In this document: positions 1 to 5,201 of the stretch, piece by piece
How positions within the stretch are numbered: position 1 is the stretch's first letter
How the letters are laid out: the number at the start of each line of letters is the position of its first letter
DNA from: Oscillospiraceae bacterium
Lineage (GTDB): Bacteria; Bacillota; Clostridia; Oscillospirales; Acutalibacteraceae
Assembly (NCBI GenBank): GCA_902795765.1
Contig: CADBMQ010000232.1
Span: 1 to 5,201, forward strand
Direction: 5' to 3'
DNA length: 5,201 nt
The notes under the pieces: generated by a model
Database searches by the model: none
What the model was told of the DNA's origin: nothing
What the model saw: only the letters and a program-made list of their open reading frames with translations
Program-made: the position numbers and the translations under genes

Positions 1-2
1 CC

Positions 3-380
3 AACATCGCCGTGCTTTGTGTACTGTATCTGTTTGGCGGTCGTGAAGCAATTTCAGTTATGGCAATTCGCACCGCAATTAACTCGCTTTTATTCACAGG
101 GTTACTCTCGATGACACTTTCCCTTTCGGGTGGAATTTTATCGCTAATTACAATGATATTGCTTAAAAAGTGTGGTAAGTTTAGTATTGTTGGTATTAGC
201 GTTGCAGGTGCAACAATGCACAATATCGGTCAAATATTAGCGGCAAGTTTGATATTGCAAGACATAAGTGTTGTATCATATATACCTATTTTGATGGTGT
301 TATCAATAGTTTGTGGCTCGCTCATCGGAATAGTGTCAATGTTGATTTTGAAGATACTTAAAAACTCAAAACAATTTTAA
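3..380 (+). CDS. Gx transporter family protein (heptaprenyl diphosphate synthase component I-like), 5'-truncated by the window edge
   Basis: The open frame runs in from the left edge (Asn-Ile-Ala before the internal GTG at 12), so the true start lies outside the window; about 125 residues of a protein that is usually around 170 long are present. It is very hydrophobic, with about four predicted membrane segments. The pattern LYLFGGREA, then a segment ending in SLSGGILSLITM, then FSIVGISVAGATMHNIGQI and a last hydrophobic helix ending in a basic tail (KILKNSKQF) is typical of this family (Pfam Hpre_diP_synt_I). The family is annotated either as component I of heptaprenyl diphosphate synthase or, more neutrally, as Gx transporter; its small all-helical membrane build resembles a substrate-binding transporter subunit, and the enzymatic name is poorly supported. 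It ends just before an intrinsic terminator and converges on the dockerin gene. Family call is from recognised motifs; the substrate is unknown. Confidence 0.85.
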   Translation, partial: NIAVLCVLYLFGGREAISVMAIRTAINSLLFTGLLSMTLSLSGGILSLITMILLKKCGKFSIVGISVAGATMHNIGQILAASLILQDISVVSYIPILMVLSIVCGSLIGIVSMLILKILKNSKQF

Positions 381-382
381 TA

Positions 383-416
383 GAGCGATGGTTTGATTTG
401 ACCATTGCTCTTTTTT
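383..416 (+). terminator. Rho-independent terminator of the Gx transporter gene
   Basis: A 10-bp stem (GAGCGATGGT at 383-392 with ACCATTGCTC at 401-410, one G-U pair) closes an 8-nt loop and is followed directly by six T (411-416). It starts 2 bp after the stop codon. The T-run lies on the plus-strand side, so it serves the left gene. Confidence 0.9.
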
Positions 417-446
417 ACGCAACAAAAAATTTTACGCAACAAAAAA
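413..446. repeat. Perfect 17-bp tandem duplication between the two convergent terminators
   Basis: The unit TTTTACGCAACAAAAAA occurs at 413-429 and again, directly abutting and without mismatch, at 430-446. The first copy begins in the T-tract of the plus-strand terminator; the second ends in the A-run that forms the U-tract of the minus-strand terminator. It looks like a local slippage duplication in a terminator spacer; no function is implied by the sequence. Confidence 0.85.
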
Positions 447-473
447 AGGAAGTACCTTTTGGGTACTTCCTTT
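441..473 (-). terminator. Rho-independent terminator of the dockerin protein gene
   Basis: A perfect 12-bp stem (AAAGGAAGTACC at 445-456 with GGTACTTCCTTT at 462-473) closes a 5-nt loop. Read on the minus strand the hairpin is followed by a run of seven T (447-441), while on the plus strand only AAAT follows, so it is oriented for the minus-strand gene whose stop lies 16 bp upstream. Confidence 0.92.
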
Positions 474-489
474 AAATCGTTAGATTTAA

Positions 490-1662
490 TTATCTAACGA
501 TTGACAACAAGTAAATCATACGAACGTCAATCATATCAATTTTGCCGTCTTCGTTGACATCGCCATTTTTTCTGTTCTGCTCAGGAAGTTTGCTAGCAGA
601 TCTTTCTGCCAAAACTTTCATTGCCATCTGTGTATCCAAAACATTTACTTCACCATCGCAGTTGATGTCACCTTTGAGGGTAGACGGAGCAACTGTTGTA
701 GTAGTGGTTGTTGTAGTCGGCTCTGTTGTAGTTGTAGTAGTCGGCTCTGTTGTTGTAGTTGTTGTAGCCTCAGTTGTAGTTGTTGTCGGATCAGAACCCG
801 GTCTGTAAGGTCTTACAGGTTTCGGATCGTTAACCTGCGGTTTATCCAAGAAAGCAGGACCTTCGTCTGTGCTGTGGATAGCCTTGTCAGTTGTTTTAAC
901 GATTTTGAGCGGAGATACTGTCATATCAAGTGCATCGCCCATTGCTTCATAAGAAGTATCGTTGATACAAGAAATGATGTTGTCGATACCTGTTGTTTCA
1001 GCAGCTGCATCTTTTTTGATGATGTTACCGCTAAGAGCGTATTCAAGAGTGATTGTTTCGCCCGGCCATACATACTCGTTTACACCATAGTAGTTGGAAG
1101 CCTGACCCTGTTTATCATAAGTTGTCGGAGCTGCGCTCTTGATACCAGGAATAATAATATGTTGAGAAACTGTTGCAACACCTGTACCATTGTTGGTAAT
1201 GCTGAACTGCAATGAGTAACCGTCAACGCTGTCAGAACCTGTTGCTGCTACAAATGCGTCATATACAGTCGGCCATTCCTTCTGGATACCTGTTGACTGA
1301 CCGTTCCACATTGAAGCACCCATCATAGAGATGTTGTGACCTTGCGAATCGAAGTGCAAAGTACCATCTTTATCATATACCATGATAGCTTTTTGAAGGT
1401 CTCCGCCTGTGTAGTCAGAAACGTTTGAATCGATTGTCCAAAGACCGTTTGCACCGTCCTGGTTTGCGTGAGCCTGACCGCCCCAATAAAGACCTGTTGC
1501 ATAGCCGAAAAGCGATGCTGCGAAACCTGTACGGCTTCTGCCGTTGTTGATGTCGGGGTGATAAATTTCGAGTGATAAGTCGTCTGCGCTCGCAATCATG
1601 CTAACTGCCATTGTTGAAATAGCGAGAGCAAGAACGAGCATAAGTGATAATGCCTTTTTCAT
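490..1662 (-). CDS. Secreted dockerin type I protein with Thr-rich linker and an unrecognised N-terminal module
   Basis: This encodes 390 residues from the ATG at 1662. That start is preferred over the in-frame ATG at 1695 because GGAGGA lies 8 nt upstream of it and it begins a classical signal peptide (residues 1-26, MKKAL..., hydrophobic core, likely cut after ASA). Residues 27 to about 280 form a module I do not recognise, rich in aromatic, Gly and Asn residues; the segments YSLQFSITNNGTG and YVWPGETITLEYAL suggest a beta-sandwich. A Pro-rich stretch (about 274-292) leads into a Thr/Glu/Pro linker (293-323). The C-terminus is a dockerin: two EF-hand-like calcium loops with ligands D332, N334, D336, N340, D343 and D368, N370, D372, D376, D379, each followed by a helix. 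Dockerins bind cohesins on scaffoldins, so the protein is probably exported and attached to a cellulosome-like or other cohesin-bearing surface complex. No glycosidase motif is evident. The gene has its own promoter and terminator. Confidence 0.9.
   Translation of the reverse strand: MKKALSLMLVLALAISTMAVSMIASADDLSLEIYHPDINNGRSRTGFAASLFGYATGLYWGGQAHANQDGANGLWTIDSNVSDYTGGDLQKAIMVYDKDGTLHFDSQGHNISMMGASMWNGQSTGIQKEWPTVYDAFVAATGSDSVDGYSLQFSITNNGTGVATVSQHIIIPGIKSAAPTTYDKQGQASNYYGVNEYVWPGETITLEYALSGNIIKKDAAAETTGIDNIISCINDTSYEAMGDALDMTVSPLKIVKTTDKAIHSTDEGPAFLDKPQVNDPKPVRPYRPGSDPTTTTTEATTTTTTEPTTTTTTEPTTTTTTTTVAPSTLKGDINCDGEVNVLDTQMAMKVLAERSASKLPEQNRKNGDVNEDGKIDMIDVRMIYLLSIVR
694..786 (-). repeat. Low-complexity Thr(5-8)-Glu-Pro/Ala linker repeat in the dockerin gene
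   Basis: Residues 293-323 consist of blocks of five, six, six and eight Thr separated by EA, EP and EP, encoded mostly by alternating ACA and ACT/ACC codons. The mixed codons keep the DNA from being a perfect microsatellite, but block-sized duplications (about 24 bp) are apparent. The linker probably serves as a flexible and possibly O-glycosylated spacer between the N-terminal module and the dockerin. Confidence 0.85.
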
Positions 1663-1670
1663 TTCTTTTG

Positions 1671-1676
1671 TCCTCC
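1671..1676 (-). promoter_or_regulatory. Ribosome binding site that fixes the dockerin gene start
   Basis: GGAGGA on the minus strand lies 8 nt upstream of the ATG at 1662. The alternative in-frame ATG at 1695 has no comparable Shine-Dalgarno sequence and would put a charged, non-signal-like segment (MRRKFIWRTKE) before the signal peptide. Confidence 0.88.
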
Positions 1677-1688
1677 AAATAAATTTAC

Positions 1689-1701
1689 GACGCAAAGCGT
1701 C
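1689..1701 (-). promoter_or_regulatory. Small hairpin in the 5' leader of the dockerin gene
   Basis: A 5-bp GC-containing inverted repeat (GACGC, 3-nt loop, GCGTC) lies between the predicted transcription start and the RBS, 12 nt upstream of the GGAGGA. It could stabilise the 5' end of the mRNA or be incidental; it is too short for a riboswitch and no U-tract follows. Confidence 0.35.
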
Positions 1702-1721
1702 TATAATAGCAAGAATATCTT

Positions 1722-1750
1722 ATCATATATATGGTAAAAATTCAAGCCAA
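1722..1750 (-). promoter_or_regulatory. Predicted sigma-A promoter of the dockerin gene
   Basis: On the minus strand TTGGCT (1750-1745) and TATGAT (1727-1722) are separated by 17 bp, matching the -35 box at four of six and the -10 box at five of six positions. The predicted start near 1715 gives a leader of about 50 nt. The region is strongly AT-rich and a second -10-like element (TATTAT, 1708-1703) lacks a good -35, so the exact start is uncertain. Confidence 0.6.
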
Positions 1751-1777
1751 TTTTTAAATTTTGTTAAATTTACCAAT

Positions 1778-2353
1778 TTAGATAGTAAGTTCATCAAGCG
1801 TCATGCTATATTCGTCAAAAAATTCGTCCATAAAGATTTCTGCCTCATCACAGTTCATATCTTTCACGCTTTGCAAAAGCGTCTTATACGCACTATCAAA
1901 CTCGTGATTTCCAATTTTCTTTTCCTCGACACATTTAATAAGTGCGCTGATTTTATCAGCCGCTTTGACAAGAAAATTCAGTTCTTTATCATCGCTGCTC
2001 ATAATCGGTTGATACTCTTCACGCATATCATCGGGCAACGAATTCAGAAGTTTCTCCGTTGCACGTTCTTCGAGCATTTTATACTGCGAATTAAAACTTT
2101 TACTGATGTACTTTATCGGTGTTGGCATATCGCCCGTGATAATTTCAGAGCAATCGTGATATAGTGCGATTACCGCCACTTTATTAGCGTCGTAATTCTT
2201 ATTAAGACGCTTATTTCCGATTACTGCAAGTGCATGAGCGATTACGGCAACCTCGTGTGAATGAACGGCAAGATTTTCGTATGACGTATTACGCATCAAC
2301 GACCATCTATTGATAAATTTAGTTCTTGAAATAAATGCGAAAAAACTACTCAT
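1778..2353 (-). CDS. yfbR: 5'-deoxynucleotidase, YfbR family (HD domain)
   Basis: This encodes 191 residues, against about 199 for E. coli YfbR, and is colinear with it from the first residues (SSFFAFISRTKFINRWSLMRN), which supports this start. YfbR removes the 5'-phosphate from deoxyribonucleoside monophosphates in the cytoplasm (EC 3.1.3.89), acting in nucleotide salvage and pool control. The HD-domain metal ligands are visible at H31, H66-D67 and D133. The residues that pick deoxy substrates and help catalysis in E. coli are also present: R16-W17, E70 and D75 in the SEIITGDMPTP motif. The C-terminal helices (FLVKAADKISALIKCVEE, then FMDEFFDEYSMTLDEL) are also conserved. It begins 3 bp after the stop of the pseudokinase gene and has only a weak, purine-rich RBS (GAAGAAGA), so translational coupling is likely. 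No convincing terminator follows. Metal use is inferred from the family. Confidence 0.93.
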   Translation of the reverse strand: MSSFFAFISRTKFINRWSLMRNTSYENLAVHSHEVAVIAHALAVIGNKRLNKNYDANKVAVIALYHDCSEIITGDMPTPIKYISKSFNSQYKMLEERATEKLLNSLPDDMREEYQPIMSSDDKELNFLVKAADKISALIKCVEEKKIGNHEFDSAYKTLLQSVKDMNCDEAEIFMDEFFDEYSMTLDELTI

Positions 2354-2356
2354 AAA

Positions 2357-4096
2357 TCAATCTTCTTCGTTCTCTTCGTTTTGAACGGTTGTTCTTTCGG
2401 TTTCGGGCTCGGTTTCGGGCTCAGTTTCGGGTTCGGTACGTTCAGTTGTACGAACTGTTGTTGTTTCCTTAACCTTATCCGAATTTACCTTCAAAGTGAT
2501 GACTGCGAACTCGTTTGTCTTTTCGCCTTCTTTGAGCGACTGACTAAGGATAAGGTCTGCTTCTGCCGAAGTGTCATAAATTTCTTGAATTATGATATTT
2601 TGATACAGGAAGCCTCTCTTACAGAGTTCTGCGATACCGTCTTTAAGGCTCAAATCTGTTACAGACGGAACAGTTATTGTGCCGTCGCCAATGCTGACTT
2701 CGAGAATGATTTCGGAGCCGTTTGCAACTTTTGAACCGGCTTTTACATTCTGCGAAAGGATTTTGCCTCGCTCGGAAGCATCCTCCTTACGTTTGAACAC
2801 GATTTTGAACTTCTTATTCAACTCAACAATCTGCGAATCGTCAGTCGAACTCAACTGCGAAGCAGTATATTTTGTGAAATCGGGTACTTCAATTTTATTA
2901 TGGTCTGCTATCATTCCCGAATAGTCAGGTTGAGTTGCTGTTGTATATTGGTCTTTCGGCTTTGTTTCATCTGTGCCTCTAAACAAAGTGTACCAAAGAA
3001 TACCGAAAACTGTTGCAAGTACGACAACTGTAATTGCGGCTGCAACTGCAACATACTTTTTGTTACTCGGCTTTTTCTTGCGATTACGATTACGCTCTGG
3101 GCGCTTTTCTTCGCCTTCTGTTTCCTCGATATTGCGATTAACAACATTCGGGGCAGCCGAAAGCTCATCTCGGAAATCTTCAACCGATTGAGTACGCTCG
3201 TTCGGGAGAATTTGCAAAGCATCAGCCAAAGCGGAAAGTCCGTAAGTCGGGAGTGACTCTGCTATTTCGGGCGGAATTATCATTTTATCGTTAGTTACAC
3301 GCTCGGTTGCATCGGGTGGTGGTGAACCGATAAGCGCACGATAAATTACCGACGCTATTGAATAAACATCTGTCCAAGCACCGCAATCTCCTTCAAATCC
3401 GTACTGCTCGATTGCAGTATATCCTTTGAAAAGTTCGGGTGTCAAATCGGTACGAGCACAACGAACATCGGAAATGCAGAAGCCGTCAAGTCTAATCTTG
3501 CCATCTCTGCCGATTATCATTGTTTCGGGCGAAATACCTTTGTGGATTACGCCAACCGAATGCAGTGATGAGAGAGTTGACAAAACAGGTTTGAAAAGTC
3601 TGCCCATCTGCTCGAACGAAACTCTACCACCGTTTCTAACGAGGAAGTCTCGCAATGTGATATACTCAATCGACTCGCTAACATAATAAGCGGTATCGTT
3701 TTCTTCAAAAATGTCATATACAGGAAGAATTGCAGAAAGATTTCTCATTCTTGCCAAAACACGAGCTAAATCGAGAAACTCTTTCTTATGCAAAGCGAAA
3801 CTGTCGGCAGTTTCTGCACTTGCATATACACTTTCGTTCTCTCTCGAACAAAGTCCACGAGGGAAATACTCTCTGATGTGAACAGGTGCGTCTGCTTCGG
3901 TATCGTAACCCATATAAGTTACACCCTCGCCGTTGAACGAGATAGTTTTACCGATATAATACTTATCTTGAAGCACTGTTCCTATCTGCATATATTCAGC
4001 ATCGTTCGGAGTGTGGTCATAACCACATTTTGGACAGTTGCCCTCCTCATCGAGAGCGTTCATACAAGCAGGACAGATTTTATCTAAATTTGTCAT
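2357..4096 (-). CDS. Zinc-ribbon, membrane-anchored PASTA protein with a degenerate (pseudo)kinase domain
   Basis: This encodes 579 residues; GGAGG 7 nt upstream fixes the ATG. Order of parts: zinc ribbon (C8, C11, C21, C24); a protein kinase-like domain (about 38-313); a basic Arg/Lys stretch (331-347); one membrane helix (about 348-370); two PASTA domains (about 402-468 and 472-537); a Thr/Glu/Pro tail with EPET repeats and an acidic end. Related Clostridia kinases carry VAIKEYFP, an alpha-C Glu, HRD and DFG. Here the equivalents are VHIREYFP (Lys to R75), FLDLAR (Glu to L110), HKGISPET (Asp to G187, Asn to T192) and LDGFC (DFG to GFC at 205-207), and the Gly-rich loop is SFNGEG. The C-lobe segments GYTAIEQYG and WTDVYSIASVIYRALIGSPPPD are well kept. 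I infer a pseudokinase inside the cell linked to PASTA domains outside, which in active relatives bind peptidoglycan fragments or lipid II. Its genes on either side are yebC and yfbR, in one apparent operon. Loss of catalysis is read from alignment by eye. Confidence 0.9.
   Translation of the reverse strand: MTNLDKICPACMNALDEEGNCPKCGYDHTPNDAEYMQIGTVLQDKYYIGKTISFNGEGVTYMGYDTEADAPVHIREYFPRGLCSRENESVYASAETADSFALHKKEFLDLARVLARMRNLSAILPVYDIFEENDTAYYVSESIEYITLRDFLVRNGGRVSFEQMGRLFKPVLSTLSSLHSVGVIHKGISPETMIIGRDGKIRLDGFCISDVRCARTDLTPELFKGYTAIEQYGFEGDCGAWTDVYSIASVIYRALIGSPPPDATERVTNDKMIIPPEIAESLPTYGLSALADALQILPNERTQSVEDFRDELSAAPNVVNRNIEETEGEEKRPERNRNRKKKPSNKKYVAVAAAITVVVLATVFGILWYTLFRGTDETKPKDQYTTATQPDYSGMIADHNKIEVPDFTKYTASQLSSTDDSQIVELNKKFKIVFKRKEDASERGKILSQNVKAGSKVANGSEIILEVSIGDGTITVPSVTDLSLKDGIAELCKRGFLYQNIIIQEIYDTSAEADLILSQSLKEGEKTNEFAVITLKVNSDKVKETTTVRTTERTEPETEPETEPETERTTVQNEENEED
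2399..2434 (-). repeat. Three tandem 12-bp units encoding the EPET tail of the PASTA protein
   Basis: The plus-strand unit GGTTTCGGGCTC occurs twice exactly (2399-2410, 2411-2422) and a third time with two changes (2423-2434). It encodes the repeated Glu-Pro-Glu-Thr near the C-terminus, outside the cell by the predicted topology. It is an in-frame coding repeat, probably a spacer or wall-associated tail. Confidence 0.85.
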
Positions 4097-4103
4097 TCTT
4101 ATG

Positions 4104-4108
4104 CCTCC
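4104..4108 (-). promoter_or_regulatory. Ribosome binding site of the PASTA pseudokinase gene
   Basis: GGAGG on the minus strand sits in the 15-bp gap after the yebC stop and 7 nt before the ATG at 4096. The consensus site and short gap indicate efficient translation from a shared transcript. Confidence 0.88.
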
Positions 4109-4111
4109 AAA

Positions 4112-4852
4112 TTATTCCTCTTCGGGAAGATTTTCAAGGTTGTGCCATACATTTTGAACATCATCGTTATCTTCTAAAAGTTCAAGCAACTTTTGCATTT
4201 TTGTCATTGCTTCGTCATCGTCAATCGCAGTAAATGTTGCAGGATAATACTCGGGTTGAACTGTCAAAAACTCGGTATATCCCTTTTGTTCGAGAGCTTC
4301 ACGAACTGCACCGACACCGTTAGGATCGGTGATGATTTCAAAGATACCCTCATCTGCATTGAAGTCGTCTGCGCCTGCTTCGAGTGCATCTTCCATAACC
4401 TTATCTTCGTCAAGTCCCTCTGCGTCGATTGCTATGTAGCCACGGCGAGAGAACATAAACATAACTGAACCGGGTTGGCCCATATTACCGCCACATTTAT
4501 CGAAATAGTGACGCAAGTCGCCTGCGGTACGATTACGGTTGTCGGTCAAACATTCAACGACAACTGCAACACCGTTCGGGCCATATCCTTCGTAGATAAT
4601 CTCCTCATAGTCTGCACCGTTTGCTTCGCCCGATGCTTTTTTAATGATACGCTCGATGTTATCATTCGGCACGTTCAAAGACTTCGCTTTTGCGATACAG
4701 TCCTTCAACTTGGAGTTGGAGTTCGGGTCTGGTCCACCCTGCTTTACGATAACCGACATTTCTCTGCCGATTTTGGTGAATACCTTTGCTTTTGCGGCGT
4801 CATTAGCACCTTTTTTTCTTTTGATATTGTTCCATTTAGAATGTCCTGACAT
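4112..4852 (-). CDS. yebC: YebC/PmpR family protein (translation factor / DNA-binding regulator)
   Basis: This encodes 246 residues, the usual full length. The N-terminus (SGHSKWNNIKRKKGANDAAKAK) is the family signature and is of the YebC type rather than the shorter GRKWNNIK type. Other conserved blocks are YEGYGPNGVAVVVECLTDNRNRT (about 87-109 with its neighbours), GNMGQPGSVMFMF (122-134) and the C-terminal EDNDDVQNVWHN (227-238). All three alpha/beta domains are therefore present. Members were long annotated as transcriptional regulators; later work on bacterial and mitochondrial members (TACO1) supports a role on the ribosome, helping translation through proline-rich stretches. Which role dominates here cannot be read from the sequence. 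The RBS is GGAGA with a long 12-nt spacing to the ATG. It is the first gene of the cluster, behind a strong promoter. Confidence 0.97.
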   Translation of the reverse strand: MSGHSKWNNIKRKKGANDAAKAKVFTKIGREMSVIVKQGGPDPNSNSKLKDCIAKAKSLNVPNDNIERIIKKASGEANGADYEEIIYEGYGPNGVAVVVECLTDNRNRTAGDLRHYFDKCGGNMGQPGSVMFMFSRRGYIAIDAEGLDEDKVMEDALEAGADDFNADEGIFEIITDPNGVGAVREALEQKGYTEFLTVQPEYYPATFTAIDDDEAMTKMQKLLELLEDNDDVQNVWHNLENLPEEE

Positions 4853-4916
4853 AAGTTATTCAAATCTCCATTCTTTTTCAATTTTTATTCTAAAATAATA
4901 CATATAGTTGCATTTT

Positions 4917-4945
4917 ATTATATCATATTAGGCACTTGTTTTCAA
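4917..4945 (-). promoter_or_regulatory. Strong sigma-A promoter of the yebC-pseudokinase-yfbR cluster
   Basis: On the minus strand TTGAAA (4945-4940) and TATAAT (4922-4917) are separated by exactly 17 bp, with an extended -10 motif (TGATATAAT). This is five of six and six of six matches to consensus. The predicted start near 4910 gives a leader of about 57 nt with no obvious regulatory fold. Such a near-consensus promoter suggests steady housekeeping expression. Confidence 0.88.
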
Positions 4946-4966
4946 CTGCTTTTTTAGAGTTTTTGC

Positions 4967-4998
4967 AAAAAAATACAGACCTTTTCAGGTCTGTATTT
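4967..4998 (-). terminator. Rho-independent terminator of the YfhO-family gene
   Basis: A perfect 12-bp stem (AAATACAGACCT at 4971-4982 with AGGTCTGTATTT at 4987-4998) closes a 4-nt loop. On the minus strand the U-tract is seven T (4973-4967). It lies 7 bp after the stop codon at 5006 and just upstream of the yebC promoter, so it insulates the cluster. Confidence 0.92.
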
Positions 4999-5005
4999 AA
5001 AATTA

Positions 5006-5200
5006 TTATTTTTTGCTGATTAGAGATGACAACTTGATATTTTTCTTTCTCAAAACAATCACGAAAATAAGAACAAGCAAATATGCAAGACTTATTACAG
5101 CTCCAATAGCAAGTCCAGGTGTCGAATACTTGAATTCAAGTTCGTGTGTACCTGCGGGAACTTTAACACCGATGAGCAAATCGCCGATTGCAACAGTTTC
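5006..5200 (-). CDS. C-terminal end of a YfhO-family membrane protein (5' part outside the window)
   Basis: An open frame without a start enters from the right edge and ends with TAA at 5008-5006, giving 64 residues. It reads ETVAIGDLLIGVKVPAGTHE, then LEFKYSTPGLAIGAVIS, then a hydrophobic helix (about LAYLLVLIFVIVL) and a basic tail (RKKNIKLSSLISKK). The VPAGTHELEFKYSTPG segment followed by a last membrane helix is characteristic of the end of YfhO-type proteins (Pfam YfhO), large polytopic membrane proteins of roughly 800-900 residues. In Bacillus YfhO is linked to glycosylation of lipoteichoic acid; the function here is inferred only from the family. Its own terminator follows. Confidence 0.8.
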   Translation of the reverse strand, partial: ETVAIGDLLIGVKVPAGTHELEFKYSTPGLAIGAVISLAYLLVLIFVIVLRKKNIKLSSLISKK

Positions 5201-5201
5201 C

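Noticed and set aside
694..786. Short regular repeats that might suggest a CRISPR array
   Set aside because: They are in-frame Thr codons with no unique spacers between repeats.
542..808. Plus-strand open frame rich in Val
   Set aside because: It is the antisense reading of the Thr-rich linker and dockerin; the minus-strand frame has an RBS, signal peptide and recognised domains.
1663..1695. Extension of the dockerin protein to the upstream ATG
   Set aside because: It would add a charged segment before a standard signal peptide and overlap the RBS that serves the ATG at 1662.
1755..1772. AT-only inverted repeat (7-bp arms, 4-nt loop) after yfbR as a terminator
   Set aside because: There is no GC in the stem and no T-run after it on the minus strand; in this AT-rich stretch it is likely chance.
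1598..2164. Plus-strand frame of 188 codons opposite yfbR
   Set aside because: It lies antisense to the well-conserved YfbR gene and the start of the dockerin gene, has no RBS and no recognisable domain.
3222..3985. Annotation as an active serine/threonine kinase
   Set aside because: The overall fold matches, but Lys, alpha-C Glu, HRD Asp and DFG Asp are all replaced in the best by-eye alignment.
4475..4849. Plus-strand frame of 124 codons opposite yebC
   Set aside because: It is a shadow of the highly conserved YebC coding sequence.
4853..4910. Riboswitch or leader peptide upstream of yebC
   Set aside because: The predicted leader is only about 57 nt, AT-rich, without stable stems or a start codon with an RBS of its own.

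Overview
The window looks like chromosomal DNA of an anaerobic Gram-positive bacterium of the class Clostridia, most likely a Ruminococcus-like member of the Oscillospiraceae. The reasons are a secreted protein with a Thr/Glu/Pro linker and a C-terminal type I dockerin, a zinc-ribbon PASTA kinase-family protein, a Gx-transporter-family protein, strong GGAGG ribosome binding sites, moderate-to-low GC, and AT-rich intergenic regions with sigma-A promoters and simple hairpin-plus-U-tract terminators. The placement is inferred from protein families, not from a marker gene.

Layout from left to right. The left edge cuts a plus-strand membrane protein gene of the Gx transporter / heptaprenyl diphosphate synthase component I family (3-380). 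Two back-to-back intrinsic terminators (383-416 for the plus strand, 441-473 for the minus strand) separate it from a convergent minus-strand gene, with a perfect 17-bp tandem duplication lying between the hairpins and running into the U-tracts. The rest of the window is minus strand. Read in transcription direction from the right: the last 64 codons of a YfhO-family membrane protein with its terminator; a strong promoter (TTGAAA-17-TATAAT, extended -10); then a tight three-gene cluster of yebC (translation factor / regulator), a membrane-anchored PASTA protein whose kinase domain has lost its catalytic residues, and a YfbR-type 5'-deoxynucleotidase; and finally a separately promoted gene for a secreted dockerin protein with an N-terminal module I do not recognise.

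The yebC, pseudokinase and yfbR genes are spaced by 15 and 3 bp and almost certainly share a transcript. No convincing terminator lies between yfbR and the dockerin gene, so some readthrough is possible, but the dockerin gene has its own promoter-like sequence and RBS. The most notable content is the PASTA pseudokinase: the VAIK lysine, the alpha-C glutamate, the HRD aspartate and the DFG aspartate all appear replaced, while the fold-defining segments, zinc ribbon, membrane anchor and two PASTA domains are intact. This suggests a wall-sensing or scaffolding role rather than phosphotransfer. The second is the dockerin protein, whose roughly 240-residue N-terminal region matches no catalytic family I can name.
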